From positions 1,103,001 to 1,167,000 of the forward strand of contig NZ_AHMO02000008.1 of NCBI RefSeq assembly GCF_000243715.2: a DNA stretch of 64,000 nucleotides. Reading direction: 5' to 3'. The notes under the pieces were generated by a model, which saw only the letters and a program-made list of their open reading frames with translations, did no database searches and was not told the DNA's origin. This document shows, in pieces, positions 56,440 to 64,000 of this stretch. Made by a program: the position numbers and the translations under genes. Positions within the stretch are counted from its first letter, which is position 1; each line of letters starts with the position of its first letter. The stretch comes from Leptospira broomii serovar Hurstbridge str. 5399 (GTDB lineage Bacteria; Spirochaetota; Leptospiria; Leptospirales; Leptospiraceae).

Positions 56440-56988
56440 CTATTTTTTCTTGGCTTTTTTCTTCGCTAAGACTTTCTTTTTAGGTAATTTTTTCTTAGCA
56501 GCGGCTTTTTTCGCGGGGGACTTCTTACGGGCAGTGGCTCTTTTCTTCCCATCCTCGCTAAGAGTTAAACTCGGGTCACGATCTAGAGTTTTGATCAGAG
56601 AAGAATGACGAAATCGAAGCGCCGACCAATCATCATCAATCGCAATCAAACGGACGCCCTCATATCCGACTTTCCCTAAAGGGTCCCATCCTGCATCCCT
56701 ATGAATCGAGACGTTAAACTTCCGGGAAGTCTTTTTAGGATACGCCAACCATAATAAACCATCTTCCGCAAGGCATGTTGGAACCATCGACGCGATGTTT
56801 CGAATCTCGACTTCCGTTTGAACAAAGGCTAAAATAAGACGATATTTTTTTCCGGAACGCAAGGCCCGGTCGACAGGACCTCCTAAACTAGAAAGAGCAG
56901 GTTCGAATTCGTAAGGCGAGGAAAGGACACAAACATCCCCTTCCCCTAATTTAAATTGAAGTTTACCGAAAACGGAATGGAGAGCCAT
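56440..56988 (-). CDS. DUF3052-like protein with histone-like basic tail
   Basis: The N-terminal 130 residues resemble the small DUF3052 proteins (a GLLWLAYPKKTS block, then VGYEGVRLIAIDDDWSALRFR). A C-terminal tail of about 45 residues is almost only Lys, Ala and Pro (KKSPAKKAAAKKKLPKKKV), like histone H1. ATG 56988 is chosen (182 aa); a TTG 57024 would add 12 residues. Nucleic-acid binding is inferred. A second, tail-less member lies at 61713. Confidence 0.7.
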   Translation of the reverse strand: MALHSVFGKLQFKLGEGDVCVLSSPYEFEPALSSLGGPVDRALRSGKKYRLILAFVQTEVEIRNIASMVPTCLAEDGLLWLAYPKKTSRKFNVSIHRDAGWDPLGKVGYEGVRLIAIDDDWSALRFRHSSLIKTLDRDPSLTLSEDGKKRATARKKSPAKKAAAKKKLPKKKVLAKKKAKKK

Positions 56989-57042
56989 GGGGAAAGTGAT
57001 ACCTTCCCTCTTTAGAAAAGGCAAGCGGGAAAAACGATTATT

Positions 57043-57921
57043 TTATTTCTTCTTTTTTAAAGCCTCGTACTCGGCTCGCTTCAGAATCAACCACTCATGC
57101 AAGTTTTGTTTGGTATCCGTCCACTCAAACTCGGAATAATGGTAATATCCCCCGTCCGCGATAGAATAAGTGATCGGAACGGCTTGGTTGGGCGATTCTT
57201 TTAGGTAAGAAATCATTTCAGGAGTCATTATCGTTACATTTCCGGTGGGAATATGTCGATAAGTCCTAGTCGGACTATCCGAAATATTTTTTTTAAGCGA
57301 ATCCACAAAGCTTAATTCTTTAGCGCCTTTTGCCAGTATCAGGCCACGCAAAATATTTGCTCTCGAATCTTTCCTTTCCGAAAGCAATCGCAAGAGGATA
57401 TGCTTTCCGTTCATATCGTCGTATAAATTGACGTTCGCACCTTTTTCGACTAAATATCTCGCGATATCGTACCGTTCCGCCAGTATCGCTCTATAGAGTG
57501 GCGTCCAATTTGTTATAGTATCCGTAACCTCATAGCTTCCCCAGCGAGGATCCGCACCGGCCTCGAAAAGAATCTTCGCAATTTCCAGCGTCCTTGCCGC
57601 TTCCAACGGGCTCCGATTGTTAGCTTTGTATTGTCCGAATATATCCTTATAATTACATTCCCGAGAACGTAGATTCGGATCCGCTCCTTTTTTTATAAGA
57701 AGTTGCACCAATGCCAACTCGCCTTTTTTCGCAGCCATATAAAGAGGGGTATTGCAAGTTCTCAAGTCGTTCGGATTACTTCCTGCCTCCAGCATTTTGA
57801 CGGCTTGCTCGTTATTTCCCTTTTCAATTACGGAAGCCAATCTGGAAGCGCAGTCCGTTAGAAAAACGATCGATATTAAGGTAAAGAAACGCAGAAATTT
57901 TTCCGAGAACTGATGATTCAT
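57043..57921 (-). CDS. Ankyrin-repeat lipoprotein
   Basis: A 292-residue protein. The lipoprotein signal ends at FLTDC (Cys24). Ankyrin repeats follow, each with the GADPN-type turn (SNPNDLRTCNTPLYMAAKKG, GADPNLRSRECNY, GADPRWGSY, GANVNLYDDMNG). The C-terminus has a separate Tyr-rich part. Probable protein-binding scaffold at the cell envelope. Confidence 0.85.
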   Translation of the reverse strand: MNHQFSEKFLRFFTLISIVFLTDCASRLASVIEKGNNEQAVKMLEAGSNPNDLRTCNTPLYMAAKKGELALVQLLIKKGADPNLRSRECNYKDIFGQYKANNRSPLEAARTLEIAKILFEAGADPRWGSYEVTDTITNWTPLYRAILAERYDIARYLVEKGANVNLYDDMNGKHILLRLLSERKDSRANILRGLILAKGAKELSFVDSLKKNISDSPTRTYRHIPTGNVTIMTPEMISYLKESPNQAVPITYSIADGGYYHYSEFEWTDTKQNLHEWLILKRAEYEALKKKK

Positions 57922-58157
57922 TTTTAATTTCGATTAAAAATTTTTTAAGTTCCGCACCGTCGGTCAATCGATATTCTTCGATTCTTTATTAGGATTCGAA
58001 CTGAGGCCTCAAAGATTTTTAGAAATTATAAGAGATCGTTAAACGAAAGGGCTGCGATATGATCAGATCGACCCGAGTAGAATTCGTCTCAAAATAGAAT
58101 TGAAGATTCGGTAAACCCTGACTCCATTTTCGGACGGAAATTAATTCTATAAAGAAA

Positions 58158-58952
58158 TTATTGGAATTCCAGCATCTTAGAAATGAGACGTTTTTGGTTC
58201 AGATCTAAATCACGCAGTTTATAACGGACGTTCTTATCGACTCTTCGTAGATATTTCTTATAAGTTAAGATAATCTGCTTTTGCTTATTGTAAGGAATAG
58301 GATTTCCTTCATCGTGCAATTTCGATTCCACGCCGGCTTGGATCGGCTGAGTCGGAGTGTCCGGCCAAATAAATTCGGTATCATAACTAGAATAGTATTC
58401 CAGTTTAATATCTTTATTGTTATTGGGAGAACGTTTGCCATCTTGACTGACTTGAGGCCCTTTCGGATCCGAATTGATCACTCGCCGCATTTCTCGAACG
58501 AAAATTTCTCCATTGGAGTTTGTTCTCTTAAACTGCATAATGATCTTATCTAATTTTTCCGGAGTGCCTCCCGGATAAATGAAAATTCTTGCGTTGTATA
58601 AGTACGTCTTCGGAAAATCCCAAAAAGATTCGCCGGAACCCATGTCGATTTCTAAATAAGCTTTATTATCCCGATCGGTTTTTAAGAACTGAGGTAGGTC
58701 TTGCGGTTCGTCGCCTATGTAACGAAGCGCTTTTTTAGTTGTATCTAGTTGCAAGATTTTATTAATTTTGAAAATATTCTCTGCAATAGAGGCATGTAGA
58801 TTATCAATCTCGATATCGGAGAAGCCCGCCTTTCGAATTGCTTCGATTTGACGTTCTACCTCTCTCTCTTCCAAAGTAAGAATTTTAGGAGCAGCCTGAA
58901 GCTGGAAAGAAACCAGCGAAGCAAGGAAAAGAATCAAGAATCGGGTTTTCAT
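58158..58952 (-). CDS. Exported periplasmic protein, possibly flagellar-sheath related
   Basis: A 264-residue protein with a signal peptide (hydrophobic, ending near QLQAAPK). The mature part begins with charged helices (LEEREVERQIEAIRKAGF) and has an aromatic middle (YLEIDMGSGESFWDFPKTYL). Size and export resemble small flagellar-associated proteins of Leptospira such as FcpB, but I cannot recall the sequence well enough to assign it. The C-terminus is basic. Confidence 0.6.
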   Translation of the reverse strand: MKTRFLILFLASLVSFQLQAAPKILTLEEREVERQIEAIRKAGFSDIEIDNLHASIAENIFKINKILQLDTTKKALRYIGDEPQDLPQFLKTDRDNKAYLEIDMGSGESFWDFPKTYLYNARIFIYPGGTPEKLDKIIMQFKRTNSNGEIFVREMRRVINSDPKGPQVSQDGKRSPNNNKDIKLEYYSSYDTEFIWPDTPTQPIQAGVESKLHDEGNPIPYNKQKQIILTYKKYLRRVDKNVRYKLRDLDLNQKRLISKMLEFQ

Positions 58953-59038
58953 ACAGATTGCCTACTCTTTATATATCGAGAAGAGTACACCCTATTCTTG
59001 ATCGGGGGAAAGAATTTTTCCCCGTTACATATCGGATT

Positions 59039-60229
59039 ATGACACGAATCTTTCGCCCGAATGCCTACTTTGAAGAAGAGCTACTCACTGGTGATATTTT
59101 TCCGATCGGTTTAGAAGGGCAGAATGCGGTAGTCGAATCCTGCTTTTTGGTTTTGACTGGGCCTGAAAAAAGTCTGGGTGAAATTATAGCCCATTCCACG
59201 CCCGAAGAACGATGGTACTCCTATTGGAAAAAGAAAGGATGGTCTATTGCATCACCCGTACGTATTTTCCAAAGGCAGATTCGATACGAACTTATTTCGG
59301 AGCCGATTATTTTGGGAGAATGGGGAAAAATCTCCCAGCTTTCAACTCACGGATATTTTACTCGCGATCCCTCGTCGTACGAAGAATCTTTTCGGCTTTC
59401 TTCCAAAATTCAACAATCCATCTGGAAAGCAAATTGCGGTATTGAAGAATTTCCAGCCTGGACTTTTCAAAACGAAGAAGCCTGGCAAGGCGCCATAAAT
59501 CTCACGCTTAACTTTCCGCTATATGTTCGAAAACTGGACTTCGGTTTTTCGGGAAGACATGAATTCGTCCTGCCGGCCGATTTAGGTTCTTCGTCCAAAA
59601 AGGATTTTTTTAAAACAAGAAATACCGGATCGATTCTAGAACCGTGGGTCGATAGAATTCAAGATTTCAGCCTCCTATTTTCGGCTCAGAAAGGGGATTT
59701 TAGGTTGGAAGCGAGCACCTTACTTCTCTCGAATTCAAAGGGAAAATATTCGGGAACTTGGATCGCCGAAGCATCTGAAACGGAACAATATTTAAATCAA
59801 ATGGAAGGTATTCTCGAACGTCTCCGGGAGTTCGCCCCGGCCTACTCCGGATTCGGATCAATCGACTCTTTTATTTATCGGGAAGGTTCAAATCTCCGTT
59901 TGCGGAAGATCTCGGAAGTTAATTTTCGCTGGACTATGGGTCGGGTTCTTCGTGAACTTCAAAAAAAATTTCCGCTCCCCGGATATCGGGATCTGGCACT
60001 ATTCGTTTCGCATAAAAACCGCAATAACCGAGACCCGTATTCTCAGCTTTTAGAGTGGGAAAAGAATTCGTCTTGGCGGATCTTTCCGTTATCGGCATTT
60101 TTTTCCGAATCCGGCAAACCGAATCCGAAAGTTCTTCTTTGGTTTCGAATTCCGAAGGCGGAAGTCGGAGATCCGTTTTTAATGGCGGAAGAAATCGCAG
60201 GAAAATCTAGAGCGACCTTCGGCAGCTGA
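59039..60229 (+). CDS. ATP-grasp-like hypothetical protein
   Basis: A 396-residue soluble protein from ATG 59039; a longer frame from 58958 adds 27 residues. The segments EPWVDRIQDFSLLFSAQKG, SGFGSIDSFIYREGSNLRLRKI and EVNFRWTMGRVLRELQKKF resemble the C-terminal half of ATP-grasp ligases, where the Glu-x-Asn pair binds magnesium. The N-terminal part is unassigned. Substrate unknown; a peptide or amino ligase activity is possible. Confidence 0.55.
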   Translation: MTRIFRPNAYFEEELLTGDIFPIGLEGQNAVVESCFLVLTGPEKSLGEIIAHSTPEERWYSYWKKKGWSIASPVRIFQRQIRYELISEPIILGEWGKISQLSTHGYFTRDPSSYEESFRLSSKIQQSIWKANCGIEEFPAWTFQNEEAWQGAINLTLNFPLYVRKLDFGFSGRHEFVLPADLGSSSKKDFFKTRNTGSILEPWVDRIQDFSLLFSAQKGDFRLEASTLLLSNSKGKYSGTWIAEASETEQYLNQMEGILERLREFAPAYSGFGSIDSFIYREGSNLRLRKISEVNFRWTMGRVLRELQKKFPLPGYRDLALFVSHKNRNNRDPYSQLLEWEKNSSWRIFPLSAFFSESGKPNPKVLLWFRIPKAEVGDPFLMAEEIAGKSRATFGS

Positions 60230-60327
60230 AATGTACTTGTGATTCTTTCCCTACCTCCGAGACTGGCTCCAGTCCCTACGGGACCGCAAAAGACCTTAGA
60301 TCCGTTAGGGTCGGATAAGGATACTAG

Positions 60328-60927
60328 ATGGAACTGTTTCTCAACTACTCTCTTTACATTATCGTTAGCATTGGATTTTTAATTCCTTTTACAGGACTTG
60401 TTGTAGGCGGCGGGGCCATCGTTAGTACGACGGTAGCAGGCTTTGTGGTCAATTTCGCCGCTCAAATCGTGGAAGAAGACAAGCTGAAGTCTTATTTGGA
60501 CAAGAACAAAGGCACGCGTTTGGGTAAAGCCTTACAGCAGGCGGTCGACGCAGGCAAAACGAAATTGCAACCTAGTGTTGCAGCAGTTGCCCCATCTACC
60601 TCTCATGCCGCCGATGAAGGCCATGGCGAGCATCACCTAATCTCCATTCAGACTTACAGCATAGTTTTCGCAGCTCTGATTATTGGAACGATCCTCACTG
60701 TATGGGTAGCTGGAATCGACTTCGGCGCTGCTAACACTGTTATTGCAATGTTAGTCGCGACAATCAAAGCTTCCTTGGTATTAGCATATTTTATGCACTT
60801 AAAATATGATAACCTGATGAACAGGGCCATCTTCGGATCCGGATTCCTCTTCTTGCTCCTTTTATTCGGTTTCTGCGCTGCCGATATCTTTACCCGTTCC
60901 AAAATCTATCTCGGTTTCCCCTACTAA
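60328..60927 (+). CDS. COX4-like cytochrome oxidase subunit with N-terminal extension
   Basis: A 199-residue membrane protein. Residues about 102-199 match prokaryotic cytochrome c oxidase subunit IV: three helices with IKASLVLAYFMHLKYDN, the signature. The first 100 residues hold two membrane helices and a Lys/Ala/Ser/Thr-rich linker with a His-rich turn (HAADEGHGEHH), which I do not know from other subunits. AAGGA supports the start. No other oxidase gene is adjacent. Followed by a terminator. Confidence 0.78.
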   Translation: MELFLNYSLYIIVSIGFLIPFTGLVVGGGAIVSTTVAGFVVNFAAQIVEEDKLKSYLDKNKGTRLGKALQQAVDAGKTKLQPSVAAVAPSTSHAADEGHGEHHLISIQTYSIVFAALIIGTILTVWVAGIDFGAANTVIAMLVATIKASLVLAYFMHLKYDNLMNRAIFGSGFLFLLLLFGFCAADIFTRSKIYLGFPY

Positions 60928-60963
60928 AAACCATTAGTAATCGCAAATCACTGAAAAGATTGT

Positions 60964-60992
60964 AAAAGCCGACCTTAGGGGTCGGCTTTTTT
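60964..60992 (+). terminator. Terminator of the COX4-like gene
   Basis: Stem AAAAGCCGACC (60964-60974) with GGTCGGCTTTT (60980-60990), 5-base loop and T run. A clear intrinsic terminator 37 bp after the stop. Confidence 0.92.
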
Positions 60993-61322
60993 GTGCTTTC
61001 GTTAAAACGAAGATATCCATAAATTCATGAACGCCTTATATCAGGACTATCTCCCGAAAGATGCTCAATTCAGAATGAAGATTTTATGGGAGGATCGCTT
61101 TTAAAAAAATATAAGCTTCGATTAATTTATGCAAAGTCTATCGATCTTAAGTATCCAAAGAATCCATAGTTTACATTAATTCAGGCTTTTCAAAGACGGT
61201 AAATTTACTGATCGATTTCAGAAATGATCTTGCTCTTAAATTAAAGGCCCGAATATTTTTCCAAAATATCCCTCTTCGTATTTCATTCTCGATTCGGCAA
61301 TCGGAGCCAATAAAAGCAAATA
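60993..61322. other. 330-bp gap
   Basis: AT-rich DNA after the terminator with many stops in all frames. I see no gene, RNA or repeat, and no clear promoter for the Gly-repeat gene. Confidence 0.45.
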
Positions 61323-61577
61323 ATGATACAATTAACTTGGCCACGCGATCAATTTACCGGTCCTGGCGGCGGCTTATATACTGGCCCAGGTGGAGGTCTT
61401 TACGCAGGTATTGATGGAGGTGCCTATGCCGGCCCGGATGGACGACTATATACCGGATCTAGCATTAATCCGTATAGGAGCAATATTCCTCCGTGGCCTA
61501 TATTCATTAAGTATGTTAAATCGAACGGAATGAATGAGCTTGCACATTTAATAAGCTCCTATATCCCAAATTTGTAA
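61323..61577 (+). CDS. Small Gly-repeat protein
   Basis: An 84-residue protein. Four or five short repeats of the form GPGGGLYTG / GIDGGAYAG / GPDGRLYTG (residues 12-50) look like a beta-hairpin or 'flower' repeat. The C-terminal 30 residues are a plain helix with PPWPIFIKYV. Similar short TGPGGGLYTG-repeat proteins occur in diverse bacteria, function unknown to me. No strong ribosome site. Confidence 0.55.
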   Translation: MIQLTWPRDQFTGPGGGLYTGPGGGLYAGIDGGAYAGPDGRLYTGSSINPYRSNIPPWPIFIKYVKSNGMNELAHLISSYIPNL

Positions 61578-61712
61578 GATAATCTTGTCTGAATTTTATT
61601 CGATTTTCACAACTCATATTTAAATTAATTATTCATTGCATTTAAGTAATAATCAAATACTTGATCGACTTTTTTCGTTCTTATTTATCGGTTTGTACTA
61701 TCGGAGAAAAAT

Positions 61713-62111
61713 ATGACCGGGTATTCGGGAACCCCTCTCACTAAAAAATTAGGTTTCAAAGCGGGTCAAATAGCAATACTAATCGGCGAGCCTACTTACT
61801 TTTTCGACCTGCTGGAGGACTTACCTGATGGAATTGAATTTAAAAAGAAACTTTCAGGAAAATTCGATTATATTCATCTCTTTACAAAATCCGTAAAAGA
61901 GCTCGAAACATACTTTCCCAAGTTTGAAACGTTTCTAGCGGACAAAGGAATGGTCTGGATTTCTTGGCCGAAGGGAAGTTCCGGAGTGGCCACGGATGTA
62001 AAAGAGGATAAGGTTCGAGGTATCGGTCTTAAAACCGGTCTCGTCGACGTAAAAGTCTGCGCAGTCGATTCAATATGGTCGGGGTTGTTGTTTCGTCGGC
62101 GAAGGGCCTGA
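61713..62111 (+). CDS. DUF3052-family protein
   Basis: A 132-residue protein that begins TGYSGTPLTKKLGFKAGQ, the family signature, and has a Gly-Met-Val-Trp-Ile-Ser-Trp-Pro block and DSIWSGLLFRRRR at the end. Role unknown. GGAGAAAAAT precedes the ATG. It is the ordinary, tail-less relative of the protein at 56440. Confidence 0.85.
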   Translation: MTGYSGTPLTKKLGFKAGQIAILIGEPTYFFDLLEDLPDGIEFKKKLSGKFDYIHLFTKSVKELETYFPKFETFLADKGMVWISWPKGSSGVATDVKEDKVRGIGLKTGLVDVKVCAVDSIWSGLLFRRRRA

Positions 62112-62181
62112 AGACGGAAAGTACTTGCCTTTCGAGAAAAATCGAATGTAGTTTAGCGACCGGGAAAACATCAGCCTCTAA

Positions 62182-62826
62182 ATGAAATCGAAAATTCGAA
62201 ATTTAACCGTTATCGGCTCTTCGATTATAATTTTCTCTTTTGCTTGCAAAGAGAAAGTCCCGGAAATCACCAAGACTATCGAGATACCCGAATTAGAATT
62301 AATCCTAAACTACGAAGGTTGGATTTATGGCGAATCCGGATCCGAGGAAACACAACCGTCCGTCATAAAGAAGAATTCGAAAAAAGGGGGTTCCGAACAG
62401 GATCTGAAGGTTCTTTTTTATCTTTTTGATTCGGACGAATATACGAAGTCAGGCATTCGTACAAGTATCAACTTCGTTTCCGAACCTATTCCACCCCGTT
62501 ACTCCAAAGCCACTATAGATGATTATATTGCATCGATCGGCGCACTCTATTCTAATTTATATAAGAATTACGAAATGCTTTCAGTGCCGCAACGACTGAC
62601 GATAGGAAAACACAAAGCGGCCCTAATCGAGGGCAGATTCCTACTTGAAAATTTTGAACAATCGGCGGAAATTCATAATTATCAACTTATCTTTTTAAAA
62701 GACGACCACGCATACATTATTACCGGATCGACTCCCGAAAATGAATTTAAGACGAAAGGACCGAAAATTCTTTCTACCTTGAAAGGAATACGGGAAAGCA
62801 AAAGCGCGAATTCTCTCATACCTTAG
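62182..62826 (+). CDS. Lipoprotein, DcrB/PsbP-like possible
   Basis: A 214-residue lipoprotein (signal ends IFSFAC, Cys22). The mature protein has a beta-rich fold ending in HNYQLIFLKDDHAYIITGS and a final helix, which resembles PsbP/DcrB-like proteins. The stop overlaps the convergent hemerythrin gene by 4 bp. Confidence 0.6.
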   Translation: MKSKIRNLTVIGSSIIIFSFACKEKVPEITKTIEIPELELILNYEGWIYGESGSEETQPSVIKKNSKKGGSEQDLKVLFYLFDSDEYTKSGIRTSINFVSEPIPPRYSKATIDDYIASIGALYSNLYKNYEMLSVPQRLTIGKHKAALIEGRFLLENFEQSAEIHNYQLIFLKDDHAYIITGSTPENEFKTKGPKILSTLKGIRESKSANSLIP

Positions 62827-63950
62827 GCCTTAAGAGTAGGCGTTTCCTCATATTCGACAAGTAGCCTATATATGCTTACCGCATCTTTCCAAATATGAAT
62901 CTTTCCTTGTTGGTTTAATTCTCTTACGTATTCGTTCACTTCCCCCAAGCGGGATCGAAAGAAATAGAATAATTTCTTATCTTCGACGGCTATGTGACTT
63001 ATCAACCATTCCTTTAAATCCTGCAGTAATTTCGATATAGCATCCGTATCGTCGTTTCTACTTCTTAGAATCAAGTCGTTTATTATTCCGTTAAAATCTC
63101 GGTGCTGCTTGATATGCGAATTCGTGTTATGAAAGCTAAACCTTCTCATGATCGCTTCTTCGGTACTAAAATGTTCTTTAATATAATCTATCGTTGCAGT
63201 CAGAGCTTCCTTGATCCGACTGGTTAGTACCTCGTTTTTGATCTCCTGCTTCAATCTTTGACGATGTAATTTTTCGGTTCTAACCAGTAGTTGTAAAAGC
63301 CAAAGATGCTGCATATCGACTATGGCAATTCCTGTCTTTAATTTGTATCTGAACCAAAGTTCGGATATAATTCTAAGATTATCCTCTCCGATCGTTTGAA
63401 ACTCGAATTCTTTACTCGTATCAGAGGAATTCATCACCTGCCTATAAAGGTCCTCAACTTCATCGCTATGCGGGGAATTTACGAATTGGGAATCCATCCA
63501 ATCTTTGATTTCATCGTAATGCATGTGCACCACGTCAAGATAGGCTCGATCTTCGGAAAGAATATGCTGAAACAACCAGGTTCTTAGATTTCTAAGAAGG
63601 TTTAATGCGGCCTTTTTATAATCGCCCGTAACCCTTTCTCTCGCCCTTCTTCTTAAAACCGCGATGAATCGAGTGTGCTGAATTCTGTGCTGACCTAGTT
63701 TTTGATAATTGATGCTTTCAAGGACTTTCTCTTCCAAAGAGAAATGTTCGATGGTGTAATCCAAAGCGCGAGTCAAAGTCCTCGTAAAATTATTTTCCAT
63801 CGAGACAGGGTCGGCAAATTCCAAGTCATCCTCTAATTCGACGATCATTCCTATCAACCAGATATGCTGCTTATCGATAGCAGGAATATTTAGAGCCATG
63901 TCAAAGGTCTGCCAAATAGTTCGGATTCTTGCGATTGTGCTTTCCTTCAC
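62823..63950 (-). CDS. Double-domain bacteriohemerythrin
   Basis: A 375-residue protein with two hemerythrin domains, each with the iron ligands: domain 1 has AIDKQH (His29), HFSLEE, GQHRIQH and HILSED; domain 2 has IVDMQH, HFSTEE, SHIKQH and HIAVED. Each can bind a di-iron centre and O2. The GTG start has GGAGAAGACT upstream. It may sense or store oxygen or act in a motility-linked response; the tandem layout is uncommon. Confidence 0.9.
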   Translation of the reverse strand: MKESTIARIRTIWQTFDMALNIPAIDKQHIWLIGMIVELEDDLEFADPVSMENNFTRTLTRALDYTIEHFSLEEKVLESINYQKLGQHRIQHTRFIAVLRRRARERVTGDYKKAALNLLRNLRTWLFQHILSEDRAYLDVVHMHYDEIKDWMDSQFVNSPHSDEVEDLYRQVMNSSDTSKEFEFQTIGEDNLRIISELWFRYKLKTGIAIVDMQHLWLLQLLVRTEKLHRQRLKQEIKNEVLTSRIKEALTATIDYIKEHFSTEEAIMRRFSFHNTNSHIKQHRDFNGIINDLILRSRNDDTDAISKLLQDLKEWLISHIAVEDKKLFYFFRSRLGEVNEYVRELNQQGKIHIWKDAVSIYRLLVEYEETPTLKA

Positions 63951-64000
63951 AGTCTTCTCCTCTAAGCAAAAAGGTGTATCTGCTTTTCCACGCTAAAGTC

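Overview
This window looks like chromosomal DNA from a Leptospira species. The evidence is an FcpA-type flagellar coiling protein (19864-20787), a spirochete-type LpxA beside galE, many lipoproteins with loose spirochetal lipoboxes, and a solitary 5S rRNA gene (52362-52479) unlinked to 16S/23S. Species cannot be fixed from sequence reading alone.

Layout. 0.2-9.1 kb: gpsA and a TPR lipoprotein with a CHAT-like tail on the minus strand, then a plus-strand run of metallophosphoesterase, nucleotidyltransferase, zinc-ribbon protein and recG. 9.2-15.4 kb: a lipoprotein, a VanY-type carboxypeptidase, a split proline catabolism pair, and convergent galE/lpxA. 15.6-21.4 kb: an Hpt phosphotransfer protein; a minus-strand run of a DnaC-like ATPase, folK, panB and an unusual DAHP synthase; fcpA; and small secreted Cys-rich genes. 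21.4-34 kb: a Baeyer-Villiger-type monooxygenase, tlyA, a polyprenyl synthase, an MDR oxidoreductase, dienelactone hydrolase, an RlmL-like methyltransferase, an Old Yellow Enzyme/TetR pair with twin operators, an HbpS-like protein and a neutral ceramidase lipoprotein.

34.86-46.09 kb: a tightly overlapping minus-strand module encodes a complete-looking contractile tail: terminator-like protein, sheath, tube, frameshifted chaperone, tape measure, baseplate hub/spike/wedge, and two paralogous fibres. No head, packaging, integrase or lysis gene is visible. It is either a tailocin-like particle, a tail remnant, or one part of a larger element.

46.7-64 kb: the gcvT-gcvH-gcvP operon with a strong terminator, a Lys-rich secreted protein, 5S rRNA, a cytochrome c lipoprotein, an mtgA / RibD-like reductase / BFD-type ferredoxin operon, a UMF1-type transporter, two DUF3052-like proteins (one with a histone-like basic tail), an ankyrin lipoprotein, a periplasmic protein, an ATP-grasp-like protein, a COX4-like membrane protein, a Gly-repeat protein and a double-hemerythrin protein.

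The most interesting signals are the head-less tail module with a +1/-2 recoded chaperone, the DAHP synthase with an Asp where the metal-binding Cys is expected, and the CHAT-like domain that appears to lack its catalytic dyad.
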